A stretch of 64,000 nt of DNA from Rhytidiadelphus loreus (taxonomy: Eukaryota; Streptophyta; Bryopsida; Hypnales; Hylocomiaceae). Below the pieces are notes generated by a model that made no database searches, was not told the origin of the DNA, and was given only the letters and a program-made list of their open reading frames with translations. The DNA lies in NCBI GenBank assembly GCA_947034895.1, contig OX344762.1:83198981-83262980 (forward strand), written 5' to 3'. This document shows, one piece after another, positions 1 to 12,460 of this stretch. The position numbers and the translations under genes were made by a program. Position 1 is the stretch's first letter, and each line of letters opens with the position of its first letter.

Positions 1-1080
1 TCGAAATGGATCACACGGTGGCACCATTGCCTCATTCACGGGCTTCTCAAGGACACCAGCTATTGCCGATCTTTCATAGGTCTTCACTTCAAACAATTTG
101 TCCAACCTTTCTTTTCCCGGTTCATAAGCTTAACACTAACAAGAGGAAAGCTCAGTAGTATGCATCTCACTACAACGCAAAACAGTCCTTTCCGGTCCTT
201 GTCTAGTAAACCTGCATGACATGAGATTGAGAAATGATTCAGTAACATCACCTAGTCAGGTCCCGATCAAAACCTTTCAATAGTAAGTGAAATCGCAACC
301 CTTCTAGTTCAGTTTCAATGAAAACATCACCAAACTCTGCCATTACGTTTCTGCGATAGTTAATTAATTAATATATTGCACAGGGGCAATCAGAATCCAG
401 GAGCCAACCCCTGAGTGGCAGGGCACTCTACCTCTCCACTACCTTCGCATCCAAGCTGCGCGCGTACGTCGCCTTCAACAGAACCCTCACTAAGTGTGAT
501 TCGATCTCAAATGCTCAGCAACAGGGAACGGAGTCGCTCCAACATGGAGTACGTCTTGCGCAAAATTTGGTGGAATTTCTTCAAAGTCTGTTTGGGGAGA
601 AATGGAAAGAGATTTACAGAAATTTTTGCAGCGTCGGAATGCTCCAAAGTTCTGGTGCTGTTGTAAGATGGATTTGCCTTCGTTAAAATCCAGTAAAAAT
701 CCAGTAACCCTCAAACCTTGTGTGCAGGACCGCGAATTCACCAATTCGCAATTCAATCAGTCCCGCAACACACCGCTCGACACAAACAATCTAAAAATAC
801 ATGTGCTCCAGGACCAATTTCTACTCCGAAAGCAAACCCTAATGGATGAGATCATCCTCTTTTTTCATCCATATCAACTGACCTCGACGTGGCTTCCGGT
901 GCAGTTGCCCTGTATCCATGTGGCTTCGTGGCCAAGGCATAAAGTTGAGGGGGAAGAACCGCCCTCATTTGTCGCTCCCCTGCATTGTTCTCTACGGTTG
1001 TACCGTTCCAATCCCGTTCCAATCCCCAAGGGCGTTCCCCTTGCAGGGCGGCTAGTTCAAAGTTAGCTGGTGGAATTGGG
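1..1080. other. Unassigned stretch with a GC-richer, gene-like patch
   Basis: Roughly 380-1,060 is richer in G and C than the sequence after it and holds open frames of 83 and 154 codons. Neither shows a domain I recognise, and no splice-consistent model emerged. It may be the edge of a gene or gene remnant lying left of the window. Nothing else is identifiable here. Confidence 0.2.
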
Positions 1081-1685
1081 AAAAAATCGGTTGCAATTTA
1101 AAAACATTGGCAAAAAATTAGTGAAAAAATCTATAAAACTTTTTGTTTAGACTGTAAAACAGAAAAAATAACCTAACTCAATACTTGAAAAATCAGTTCA
1201 ATATAGGAATTAAGTTATAGGAAAATAGTTGATAAAACTCAAAAAATATCATGAACATTAGATGGGAGGCAGTTGTAGGTCCTTTGGTTAATCCTTGAAG
1301 GATCAAACTGCATTTTTTGGCAACAAAGCAATTTTGGATAGCTCACTGCAAATGGAATTTTTGTTTTTTTTTCTTTGAAATTTTCACACAATATGTGAAC
1401 AAGGTTTTTCTTTAAGGCCCAATAATTTTCATAACTTTTGACTACATGGTTAAAAAGTTATTGTATGATATGTAGTTTTTTTTCTCAGTTGAACAGCTTA
1501 GGCAATTAAAAAAAATCACTTTTTTCATAAAAGAAATTTTGAAATTGATTTTTTAAATTTAAATATATGTGGAAAGCTTCTAATCATTCCATTTTGATGA
1601 ATGAGATGAAAGTTATGATGAGTTTTAGTTTGTGGTCAGTTATGGATTCTCTACTATACAATAAACTTTGAAGTCTTTTATTTAA

Positions 1686-2350
1686 CCTTAAAGGACCAAG
1701 GAGCCCACTTGGGTTTTTTTGAGAACTCACACGGGCTGTAATGACTTCATAATTTTGATTTTTTGCATGAATTTTTTAGTTTGACTTTGTTTCATGTCAT
1801 TATGATAAATATTGCAAAAGTTAGAAGGATTTTTTTTATTTCACTGTCAAATCAAGGAGAAAAAAAATATTTGAAAAAAACATTAATTATTGGAGGTAAT
1901 AAAGGTAGAAAAAACATATGAAGTTGTCTTTTGCTCTCAATTTTGAAAATTTTCAAATAAAAATTTAAAAAAAGATATTCATTATTCTCACCATTGTATT
2001 AACAATTCTCAAATTCTTCCAAAAGTTATTAGCATATTAGTTATATCTTCCTTCCACTTTACAATTTTCTTAAAAATGATCATGAAAGTTTTTTTAGTTA
2101 AAGTTTTTCATATATATTTTCAACCTATTTTCCAACTTATTGACTAAAATGCACAAGTTATAGGACATATGTGGCAATCAATGGGGATATTTGTTCTAAA
2201 ATTTTGAGACAATGTACTTGAACAAGTTAACCAAAAGATTGTATGGTTGGTCTTGTTAAAATCCAAGTATTGATGAAGATTTTTCCCTTGCTTTGGGTAC
2301 AAGTATTTTGAAGTAGTTTTGGGCCTTTAAACATGATGGTCCTTTAGGGG
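1686..2350. mobile_element. Nested TTAA-flanked element (665 bp)
   Basis: The termini are CCTTAAAGGACC and GGTCCTTTAGGGG. TTAA lies at 1682-1685 and again at 2351-2354. The related element at 14810-15752 has the uninterrupted site (near 15,343, reverse strand), with a single TTAA at the same place in the same context. This is therefore a clean insertion into an older member of the same superfamily, with TTAA duplicated. It has no coding capacity. Confidence 0.8.
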
Positions 2351-2577
2351 TTAACTCAACTTTCAATATTTCTGGAAAAAAATAAAATAATAGGATGTAG
2401 ATTGTTTATTAAAACATTTTAACCATTGGGATTGGAATTTTTCAATTCCATAATTAAATTCTTAACAATTTAGTATTTGAATCATTATCTACTTCTTTCT
2501 ATATATTTACTATTTTTTTTCCTATATGTTGTATAATTCCAAATGATTTGAAAGTTTTCAAGTATGTAGCCAATTTG

Positions 2578-2803
2578 CACTAGAAGAAATCCATGTTTTT
2601 TGTGACGAGCCCTGATTTTTTTTGACAAATTTTTTTTTATGTCTAAGTTGACATTTAGCTGTTTTATGTTTTTCATGACATCCAAATGATCTAATGAACA
2701 TCATTTGAAACATAAAAACAGCTAAATGTCAACTTAGACATAAAAAAAAATCCGTCAGAAAAAATTAGGGCTCGTCACAAAAAACATGGGTTTCTTCTAG
2801 TGT
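2578..2803. mobile_element. CACTA-type hairpin MITE (226 bp)
   Basis: The ends are CACTAGAAGAAA and TTTCTTCTAGTG, and nearly the whole element is one long inverted repeat around a short loop near 2,690. A 3-bp duplication TTG flanks it (2575-2577 and 2804-2806). CACTA ends with a 3-bp TSD are diagnostic of the CACTA (EnSpm) superfamily. The homologous positions near 20,145 and 21,385 (reverse) are empty, which confirms the boundaries. Confidence 0.85.
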
Positions 2804-3479
2804 TGCCTTAAAAAATGAATCTAAAGAAGCACCAACATTTGGAACATTTTTTCATACAAATGTGACCTTGTGAAGTGCAGTTGCTCAGTTTTTTGCAAGG
2901 CCCCCAATAGGATTTATGTCAATTCAAACACTAATATCTTGCAATCTATACAACAAAAAAATTTGAAATTTTTTCTACATCTTCTCAAACCAACGTACTA
3001 CAAGATCCTATGGTTGCATGTGTCGAGAAATGTTTTTTTTCTAAAATTTGGTACTTGTACTAGAAATGACAATTTTAGAGCATCTTTGGTGAACATAGTA
3101 AAAAAACTTTAGGGGTTAAGGATAGGTTTGTCAATGTTTCATCCCCATTGAATGACATGGACAATCATTTGCTACTACAAATGACAATAGAGGGAGAGAG
3201 ACAAGTTGTTGCTCATTTTCATTGGAGGGCGGGGTTTTAATTTTATGTTGGGTTTGGGCAATGGATTTGGATAATGATCAAGTTGTGTTGATGAATGGGT
3301 TGTCTCAAATGGATGGTGTACCTTAAAGTCATGTACTACTGCTCATGGCTGAATACGTGGTATATATCAATGAATGAATGAAACCATGTGGAATGAATGC
3401 ACTTGGGAATGCATATATGTCATTCATTGACATCCAAAGCTACAAGCACCGTAACCATGGATGAATGATGCCATGATTG

Positions 3480-3840
3480 TATGTGCTTTGAAAATGACTA
3501 AGGTATGAGGTTCTAAAAGTGCACAAGCTCTAAAATCGCTCACCTCCTCAAATGTACACTATTTATACATGTTCTTTTTTCATAGCCTTCAGCAATGTAC
3601 AAACTGTGTACATTTGAGGAAGCAGGCGATTTTAAAGCCTTATGCCATTTCCACTTCAAAATTTCATAACTACTTTCACAAAACTTTAAAAAAAAATGAA
3701 ATGACTTGGATTAGATGCCAATTTTACTTGTCTTTCAATATAAATTTATTGAAATAAGCTTCATTTCCCCAAAATTCAATTTCATCTCTGAAAAGAGTGA
3801 TCATGGACCTCCTACTTTATTGCTAAATGACTTGGTGACC
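3480..3840. repeat. Dispersed repeat, copy A (inverted copy near 18,900-19,270)
   Basis: This segment aligns in reverse complement with about 18,900-19,270. Shared landmarks are TGTACACTATTTATACAT, a CATAGCCTTCA block and an end reading GGACCTCCTACTTTA. The centre at 3,555-3,620 is itself an imperfect hairpin built on TGTACA. A short related stretch sits at about 32,503-32,540. No coding content is seen. It is probably an old MITE, but the termini are not defined. Confidence 0.5.
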
Positions 3841-4631
3841 ATGTAGGCTTTTGGAATTACCAAGTTGGTACCATAATCACCATGTACACTTTTTTAATGA
3901 CAAAGGATGGCCACAAAATCACCATCAATTCCTTTAGAATGACCGTAGAATGGTTGTAGAGTCATTGTGGGTGCTTCTAGAATGACTATGATGGTTGCAA
4001 AATCATCATAGGTGCTTCACAAATGATGAGGTAAAAAAACTAAACCTGTAATTGACCCATATTTCCATAGGAATTTCCATTTCATTTCCATTAATATTAA
4101 GACTTTCTTTTGAATTCACTTCAAATGAATTGGAACTCTTAAGAGGGAGCTCCCTTGAACAAGGACTTTTTGAAGTGAATCCAAATTAGGATTTTAGTTG
4201 AGAGAGAAAGAAGACAGTTACATAACAGCCCATTACTGGACACTTTCTAAACAATTCACAATGAAAATTGAAGTATGGCGTGACTAATATAATCTGGCAT
4301 TCACAAGCGAATAGACATTGCTAATCTTTTTCAAGAGTTAGCAAAAAGTGAATTAGACTGAGTTGTAGAGTTTGGTTTGCTCTCTCCAAAATGATAAAGA
4401 AATCTAAATTTGACCTAATTCCCTAATGGATAATGGCGGATGAAATTTGACCCTAAAACTAACCTCTAAAACTTCATCCTTCAATTGCAAACGTTCTAAC
4501 TATTGAAATTGAATGTGGATTTTTTGGTTATTTTTATTTTTTATGTTCTTCTTAACTTTAAATTTTGACGTAAGTTGGTCAATTCTAGTTGACTTTCATC
4601 CAAACGGACCCTACCATTAAGGGAAATTTAA

Positions 4632-4852
4632 CCCCTTAACGCCTCAATCCTTTTTCAAATTTTCACACATTTTTGCTTATATCTTTGTACAGTAATACCA
4701 TTTACCAAAATTTCATGAAATTGGACACAAAAGAAGGTTGTCTTTTCAAGATTCAAGTATTACATTGGATGAATGAGAAGGTAGTTGAATGAAACAGTGC
4801 CTGCAAGCCCTTTGTTCAATGTCCATAATATGGACGTCAGAAAGCTTAAGGG
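4632..4852. mobile_element. Short TTAA-flanked element (221 bp)
   Basis: TTAA lies at 4628-4631 and 4853-4856. The ends read CCCCTTAACGCC and, on the other strand, CCCTTAAGC. The internal text (a cold run of TTTCATGAAATT type sequence near 4,710) resembles parts of the longer elements. It is shorter than its relatives and probably internally deleted. Confidence 0.55.
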
Positions 4853-4874
4853 TTAAGGTACTCGGGAGACTATT

Positions 4875-5085
4875 TCAAGGTTGTTCCCATTATTGGGAAC
4901 CAGCCCTGTATAGTCAGAATATAATAATATTAAAAAAAAATTAAAAATTAAAAAAAATTAAAATTAAAAATTAATTAATTTTAAAAAATAAAATAAAATA
5001 AATAAATAATATATTAAATAATAATATCTGACGTGGCCGTTTCCTGGCCAAGTCAAATCAGCGTTCCCATAGTGTTCTCTGAGTT
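4875..5085. repeat. Dispersed repeat with AT-rich core, copy A
   Basis: A block containing TTGGGAACCAGCCCTG is followed by about 100 bp made almost only of A and T, then TGACGTGGCCGTTTCCTGG. The same order (a GTTGGAAATCAGCCTG block, an AT-only core, then a GTAGCCGGCTCTTGACCACG block) recurs near 41,640-41,830, so this is a diverged repeat family. The function is unknown. Confidence 0.5.
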
Positions 5086-5089
5086 CTTA

Positions 5090-6490
5090 CAATCCGAGAA
5101 TTCATAGTCTCTTAAAATGCAGAAATCTCGTCTAATGTTTTGGCTAAAACTTCATTCTGCTCTAACTCTTTTAATTTTTGTTCAATTTTTGAAGTGAAAT
5201 TAGTTTATAATATGCTCTTCAAGATCCTACTCTTAACTTATTCCTTGGTTATTTTTTGACTTACTTTATAAGTTCTTAACCGTTTCTTTCTATGTTGGAT
5301 AAATTTGAGTTTTATTTGTCTTTTTAAGGTTAAATGGTTTTATCTTTTAAAGTCTTACTTCTACCTTCTTGAAAGGTAAACACTTCTTATTTTTGACGTT
5401 CTTGATAAATTTTATTCATGAAGAAATTTTGACTTTTGACTGGTTTACCAAAATTCGTACGTAATTTTTTTTAACCTTGAATTTTAAAATTACTTTTACT
5501 TTTATCTTTTACCTCCTACTTTGACTCTAGATTTTAAGATTCTTTAAAGATTTTCTAAAGATTCTTTTTTATAACTTTCTACTTTTATCACTACTTTTAC
5601 CACTACTTTTCATCCAATGATAAATTCTAGTAAGTTCTTGCTAAAAACTAGTTGGAAAATTACTGGTAAACTCCTACGGTAATTTTTCAACTAGTTTTGG
5701 ACTTTCTACTTGATTGTTTTAATTGACTATAAGCTAATTCTAATTCTAATCTAATATTTTTGGTAAAAGGAAACAAGAAAATGGATAAATATTCAATTAT
5801 TAGCCTCTATGTTGATCCCAAGTGTTGATGCCATCTTCATTGAATATTGCTACCAAATTCTTGACGATGCGCTCCACCTTCACCTTTGATCTTTGTTGTA
5901 GGTTGTTGTTGATTTATATTTTAAGTTTTAGATGTATTTGGAGAAGTCCCAACCTTCTTTTTTTCTTTTCCTTTTCTTCCACGTTTTTTTTAAAGTTTTT
6001 CTTTTCTTTTCTAGATATTTTTTCAAGAATAAAATCCAATCAAATCTAACGCTAAATGTTTGGCTAAATGGCTTGAATTCAAACAAATACTTAAGACAAA
6101 GTTTGTTTGACTTCTTCTAAGTATAACTAATCCTAGAATCTTCCTATAGTCAACTATTATTTATTTTTATTTTTTCTATTTCTCCTAGATGAAAAGTCCA
6201 ACTTTGTTTTAATATTCTCTAATGGATGGCTAAGCTTTGTTTGAGTATCTCTTCCTCTTCCTGACATTCAAAGGTTATAAATCTTGAGTTCATTTCCTTC
6301 TCCAACTTTGAATTGCAAATATATGAGACACTAGAAATGAGAGATTTAGACTTCAATTTTGATCATAGATGGTAGAAAGGTGGATGGGCAGCATCCAAGG
6401 CTTCCAAAATCGTGTTCTGGATCCAAACAAAGCGAGTTGAGTGACCAAAATATGAGCTGAATGGTGCCCGGTTGTGAGTCCAGATGGTGA
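5090..6490. other. Gene-free AT-rich stretch
   Basis: The sequence is strongly AT-rich, with many TTTTACTT-like runs. Frames of 62-75 codons are low-complexity and have no recognisable domain. No gene is supported. Confidence 0.5.
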
Positions 6491-6509
6491 GCTGATTGTG
6501 AGCAATGCA

Positions 6510-6757
6510 TGATAATATAGAACTGCGTGTGATAATATAGAACCAAAGATTGTGAGCTCTATGGCGACTTGTGTGATATTACAAAACCAATGTGATAATA
6601 TGGAACCAAAGATTGTGAGCTGAATGGTGGCCTAGGTGATATTACAGGACTAGCATGATAATACGGAATTGGAGCTTGTGAATTGAATGGTGACCAAGGT
6701 GTGATAATACAAAACCAGCATGATAATATGGAACGAGAGATTGTAAGCTGAATGGAT
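6510..6757. repeat. Minisatellite, unit about 63 bp, 3.5-4 copies
   Basis: Each unit contains a TGATAATAT-GGAAC block, then GATTGTGAGCTGAATGG, then a GTGATATTACAAAACC-like block. The units are diverged from one another. A more degenerate partial unit precedes the array at about 6,430-6,510. Confidence 0.65.
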
Positions 6758-7077
6758 CCACTCTAATTGGATATTGGGTCAGTTCTAGCCAAATTGAACT
6801 CAATATTGATTTTTTAAGTTCTCTACCAATCCCCCCTACCAAACTATACTTTGTTCTTTGAAAATTCGCTCCCAATGTTCACACAAAAAACTGAAATTTG
6901 ACTTTGGGTTGGTCCAACACTTTCCACAAGCTTGCTTTCCAAAAATCAGATTTTTAATGTAAAAAAAATCAAAGTAGGGACCCAATAGGGTATCATCCCA
7001 ATTTCTTGGAATTTGATTGCAAACCGATGGTATGTAAATCAGTGTGTGCTAGTCAATCAAGAGCCCAGCTAGCTTAA

Positions 7078-7713
7078 CCCCTAAATGCCCAAGGCATGTT
7101 TTCAGCTTCGTGAAAACTGCTCTAAATTGAACAAAATACCAACATTTTGATAAGATGTTTCAATTTTTCTGAAATTGTAACCGTACAAATTCAAACTAGA
7201 CTTGTTAGAGATAACATAGGAAAAGAAAGCACAACAATATCACTTGTGAAGTGAAAGATTATAACGTTTGATTATGAGGGTGCTTAAATTGCAAAAAGGA
7301 ATTGAAGTCTTTTTTGCAAGTCAAATCTAAAAAGTTGACGACCAAAAAAATATGAGGTTAACGGGCCTAACTTGAAGAACTCAAATCAATTTATGACTTC
7401 TCAAAATTCACTCTACAAATTTTTTAAATGAATTTAGAATGTGATTTTTTCTTCAAGATCTAGTGTATTTGAGGCTCATTTCCAAGAGCTCTTAACACTA
7501 TGGAAAGTCAAGATTGCACAAGGTACCCGTGCACAAAATCTCTTATAGAAAAATCATTGTCATTTATTTTCAAGATTGGACTTTTGGAGGCAAAACTAGA
7601 CTTCAAGAAGAACATTTAGAAATATAAACTACTAAAAATAGCAAATTGGCTAGGATTTATTTAACTTCAAAGTTTTGCAAACACCATATTGTGGTGCCTC
7701 GGGCATTTAGGGG
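7078..7713. mobile_element. TTAA-flanked element (636 bp)
   Basis: The terminal inverted repeat is CCCCTAAATGCCCAAGG at the left, and GGGCATTTAGGGG at the right is its complement. TTAA lies at 7074-7077 and 7714-7717. This is the clearest single example of the family's termini and target duplication. There is no open frame of note inside. Confidence 0.8.
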
Positions 7714-7717
7714 TTAA

Positions 7718-8940
7718 TCAAGCTATCCACTAGTTGGTTATACCAACCTTCTATTGTTGCCTTGCAAGCCAGCTGCTTACCCGGCTTGGGGTCTTGCTGA
7801 CCTGGGCTAGGTTTTGGGCTAATGGTTGGTTTTCAAAACCTGGTGGTTGTTTGCCAAAATTTTGGTATTTTATACCAATATTGGGTCTTCTAATGGGGAC
7901 CCCTTAGGCAAATACAAACACAAAAAATTAGAACTAGGAACAAAGCTTTGTCATTTCGGGGAATAGCAGGTTTTTAAAAGACACAAACCAAAAAATAGAT
8001 TTTTGAAAAGTGATGCCTAAGGTGATAGCTTTGTCGAATTAGAGGTTTTAACCTCAAATTCTATAAATTTTTTGTAAGAGTTTGGTTAAGCAAACTCACA
8101 AAGGACTTTAAGAGTCTTAAATCCAACCCAAGATTTCTCCAAAATTGGGGAAATAACTTTTGAACCACGTATTCCACGTCAAGGCTTTAGGGAGATTTTC
8201 ACAACACAAAGGTAGCAAATTCCACACCAAAAGCTCAATGGGATGGTTGTTAGTAAACATACTTGCTTAAAACACAAATAAAAAATCTCCAAGGTACTCA
8301 AACTAACGGCATCGCCAGAATTCGGTTTAAATATCCTTGGTGTTAGGACAAAACACTTCTAAGTTCAATAAAACACACTACAATTTACACAAACACTTCA
8401 AATAAATGCCAAGCTCTTCAAAGGGACTCCAACGTCCTTTGAATGGGCTTAAAAAAGAGTACAAAGACTTCTAAAGCAAATAAAATAGAAGCAGAGCTTC
8501 CGCGTATGGTTTGAAAATAAGAGTTTTGGGCCAAATGGCCAAAATTCAAACAACGTGGATGCGTTTTGGCCAAAGCTTTATAGAAAAAAAGGGGCACGAA
8601 GAGAGAGGAAGAGGGGCCTTTTATACTTGTCTAAGGCCCCCGTTTCCCCTCTAATTACCTATACCTACTCCTAAGTCAATAGAAATTAACGAAATTCAAA
8701 TTCTACCACTATTGTTGTGATTTTTATGACTTTTGGAGAAAAACTTCAAATGCCAAATTGATTGCGCCATTGTCTTTAGAAGACCCAAATTCTTGTTGGA
8801 AATCCTCTATCCTCTACTTACAAGCTATTTTGCACGTGAAAACAATGATTTAGCATACCGTTAAAAAAAGCTAAAAACTAAGAACATGTAATTTGTATTC
8901 ATTTTATTTTGAATATTTTAAAATTTCAATGATCTATAGA
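7718..8940. other. Gene-free stretch
   Basis: There is no domain-bearing frame, and no element ends were recognised. Around 8,590-8,650 a purine-rich run is followed by a C-rich patch, which is unexplained. Confidence 0.4.
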
Positions 8941-9365
8941 TATGTCGTGGAGGATTGAGGGGGATGATCAATATAGAACGGAGGCATTTTGTAGAGCCAT
9001 TGGCTATGTGAAGTTTGGAAGAAACTACAATCATTCAACACTTTTGCGATTACTACCTAGACAACTAGCATGGTTTGCTTACGTGGTATGTTTTTAGTGT
9101 GGATGCAATTTTTTGTTCTTTAATTGGTACAATAAAGTTGTGTGTAAATTAGTTAGTCACTAATAAGTGTGCTTAGTTGGACTTGGTGATACAAAGAGAT
9201 TCTAATCTCAAGAATAATGAAAATCATGATACTGAAATTGAGAGGTACAAAGAACACATCATGAAGGAACGTGAGCAAATTGCAAAAATTGATATGGTTT
9301 TGGAAGGGGAAGCTGAAGAGAATATAGATGAGGCTTTGGAAGAAGAGTGGGATGTGGACTATTGA
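8941..9365 (+). pseudogene. Unidentified two-block gene remnant
   Basis: Two coding-like blocks lie in series. The first (about 8,942-9,088) reads as roughly 48 residues including an LLRLLPRQLAWFAYV segment. The second (about 9,177-9,365) is a charged, acidic, helical segment ending in EEEWDVDY before a stop. The sequence between them (GTATG near 9,086 and TAG near 9,175) could be an intron. The residue pattern looks like once-functional protein rather than chance, but I do not recognise the family. No start or flanking exons were found. Confidence 0.35.
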
Positions 9366-9950
9366 GTTCATTTCACTACATATAGATTTGTTGGTATTGT
9401 AAATGTGTATATTAACAATATAAGAGGAATTTTTTGCTTGCTTCTTACAATTTGGTTACCAATTATGGAATTTTAAAAGATAACTTAGATTTGCTATTGG
9501 AGTGCCATGAAGAACTTCACCCAGCAGCACTAAGGAGCTGTTGTGCTTCGAGAATTTTTTTGACTATGACTTGTATGCATTGATTTTGGGCTTGACTCCA
9601 GTACATGTTGCTAGCTTGCATTATTCGTTAGTTATTTCATCAAACGGAATGGTACCGTGATTGTTAGTGAAGTGTTGTTTTGCATTGTTGCCACAGATAT
9701 GCACCATGTTTCCAATTAGATGTGGGATGCATTCCAAACATTGAATTCTCTTCTGTGAAAATTTGCTTGTGGGATTATATTGTTTTCTACTACAGAGCGT
9801 TCAATTGTTTGGATTTGTTGTAGTGGGAATGAGCAAGCGACCAAGAAGGATTATCTATGTGATTGTGGATGTTATTGGTTTGCCATAATGTTTAGGTTGC
9901 AGTGTAGTAGGGCCAGGTTTTGCAGTTGCAAGAGGATTTATTGCTGATTC

Positions 9951-12460
9951 CAGATACCGCAAGGAGTGTGTGAGTACTGTGGCATTTTAGGATTTCGTCC
10001 ATCTCATGCTACCATTTTAGTTGTTGGGGTGATTCCTATGGCACAAAGTCTTGACATTGTTAGTAATCATCCTTTATCGTCTCACTATTTGTGAAATATT
10101 ACCACAAGCCTTTGAAAAGGTGAGGAGCATGATTTGGTTGCTAATCTGAACTGATTTTTGTATGCAAGATGGTTTACAAGGGACCCAAAAATCTTGTGGC
10201 AAGTCAGACATAGTTTACTCCAATTGCCTTTCTTGAACGTGAAACAACCTCGGTGTATTCTTGTTGTTGATGATTGCTTCAAGCTATCCTTAATTCCAAA
10301 TGAAGACACTTTGGGTTCAGTAATTCGATCAATTCAGAAGCTTCTTGGTCATAAGTTCCTTTTTTTGGGTGGAACTGATGTTGAAAGTCTTCAATAGGCT
10401 AAACAAATGTCGAGGTTTCATCTTATATCATGGATGTTTTCCAAGTGAATTTAGTTAGAAATCTTAAGATTATAGTTCATTATGTGTAGCTGTGTTCTTT
10501 TATGTAGATACATATGATCTTTTTAGTTACAACTTTATTTTATGATTTGTGGGCTATTAGTGAAGTGTTTGTTATTTTTGCTTTGGTACTTTTCTGGGCA
10601 TTTTGTTTACTTTTTTTTTGGTGTGGACCATTACCTACACTTAGCTAAGATTTTATTTCATTTGGATTTTTGTTACTTTATTCAGAGCAAGTCCCTCAAT
10701 ATGTAAATCTAGGAGAATTTGTGGGGCGTAATGTGCTAGATCTGAAAGTGTTGGAGAAGTAAATCAACCACAGATCTTCCGTGGGAGCACCTTCTCTTCT
10801 TCGAACTGCTATGCAGTTGCTTCAAAGGTGCATGCACTCTAAATACTAATTGGGTGATGTAGTATTTAGAGTGAGACTACCTTGTTGATAGTATTGGTAT
10901 GTTGACTTGAGAAATTAATCATAGACAAGTGGTGCGCACAGAATTCTAGGAGAACCATTAAGAATGTCATCTGAATGTGAGGTTGCTGTTAGGTGTGTTT
11001 TGCCTGATCCCTACTTGTCATATGAGATTTATGGATGGTCTTGATATATTTGCGGACACCACTATTCTATGGGTTTGTGTGGAAGTTGAACTCTCAATTA
11101 TCTAAGATATAAATATAAAATTCATGTTGAAAGCAAATTGTCAATTATAATAACTTCTAAATCTTAAATTCCGTCCAACAGTGTAGGCTTGATATCTTTG
11201 CCACCAGTTAGACATTAGACGAATGGTAGACCCTTTCTTGGTCCAGCTTATATTTTGGAAAGAACTTTTTAGGGGCCTAACACAACCTCAAATAGGATCT
11301 AGTTTTGGAGGAGGGTCTCACCTTTTATTTGGTAGTCTATTTGTGGTAGTCACTTCTTTCTATTTGTACATTTTTCTACCTTCCTTGAAGCTTACAAAAT
11401 GACTTATTTTAGCTCCTAGAAAATGGGTTTAATTTCTTGAGTGGTATGATAATAGTCGATTCTTTGTTTTCCTCGCCGTCTACATCATGAAGGCTAATAA
11501 AGAGATTTGCAAGCAAACATCTATGTTGGAGAATACAATAGTGTTCATGTAGTTGTTTCTCTGTTTGCTAAGCGGGGCCTTATAAATTTCGTTTGGACTC
11601 AATCTTGGCTTTTTATCCCACCATTCAAAAAGAAGTGAAGGCTGTCTTTGATCGGTCCTCTATTAAAACTGCCAAGCTGGCCAAGGAGAAATTGTGGTGA
11701 CATGATTCCAAATTTGATAGATGTGAAACTCATTTAAGTTAGTCAAAAAGCATATTAGTTGCCTGCAAAGAGTTGCAGACATTATTTCTAGTGGTGAATT
11801 TCTAGCTGCAGACATCTATGGTGAATTCTCTATCATTATCACGTGCTGAGCATTTGCTTCAGAAATTGCTTATATTTTGTAGTGTATGTATTTCAAACAA
11901 TTTGCTTTGGTATTGTAGTCTTGCGACTCCTGCCTTCTTACACGTAGGTATTCTCTTGGCTAGGTTTCAATGTTCATTAGAAGATGTGGTTCGTTGCAGG
12001 GCAATGCCTCATTGAAGGGAAAGATTTTAAGAAGGCCAGAAGTCACTACACAGATGCAATTTGGATGGATGGAAATAATGCTAATACTGCAACAATCGGA
12101 CTATGGCATATCTTTAGTTATGCAAGTGGTTTCATATTTCACAATCACCACATACATGTATTTATTATTTTTTGTTGTCCAACAAATATTGTTTAGACGT
12201 TTTGGAAATAATTTTATAGAACTTTCCACTTATTGTTTTATCACTATTGTGCAGCTTTGAAGAGCCTGAATTGGATTGTACCAGGGCGCTTGACCTTGAT
12301 AAGAAGGTTAGTGGATGGACTATTCAGAAGTAGATTAAGAGTGTACACAAAGGATTTGAGTGCCAGAATGGTCTTGTTCTTCATTGCTTGGATTTGCAAG
12401 TTACAGAATTGAGGCGCTTCTTTTCAATGAGCATGACCTTTACTTTGGTAAGCTTTTGAA
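9951..12460 (+). pseudogene. TOC64: Degenerate TOC64 (amidase-like plus TPR import receptor) pseudogene
   Basis: Intact TOC64 is a chloroplast outer-envelope receptor with an amidase-like domain followed by three TPR motifs that dock Hsp90-bound preproteins. The remnants lie in the right order. Amidase core near 9,951-10,066 reads CGILGFRPSH...GVIPMAQSLDIV. A 79-codon block at 10,158-10,397 contains WFTRDP and DDCFKLSLIPNEDTLG. A VNLGEFVGRNV...AMQLLQR segment lies at about 10,684-10,830. TPR-like pieces lie at about 11,985-12,110 (KDFKKARSHYTDAIWMD) and 12,255-12,325 (PELDCTRALDLDKK), with a diverged tail to 12,460. In-frame stops, frame changes and missing exons show it is dead. The family call rests on remembered motifs. 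A TOC64-like amidase/TPR paralogue is the alternative. Confidence 0.6.

Larger units (their letters stand above)
1292..3115. mobile_element. TTAA-flanked non-autonomous element, 926 bp before two later insertions
   Basis: The element is bounded by TTAA at 1288-1291 and 3116-3119, with outer ends TCCTTGAAGG and CTTTAGGGG. Its body aligns in reverse orientation with the elements at 14810-15752 and 21068-21992, for example in the block about a poorly conserved ATAACTTTTGA segment near 1,430. Removing the nested element plus one TTAA (669 bp) and the hairpin MITE plus its TSD (229 bp) leaves 926 bp, which matches the 925 and 943 bp of the uninterrupted siblings. It has no coding capacity. Confidence 0.75.
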
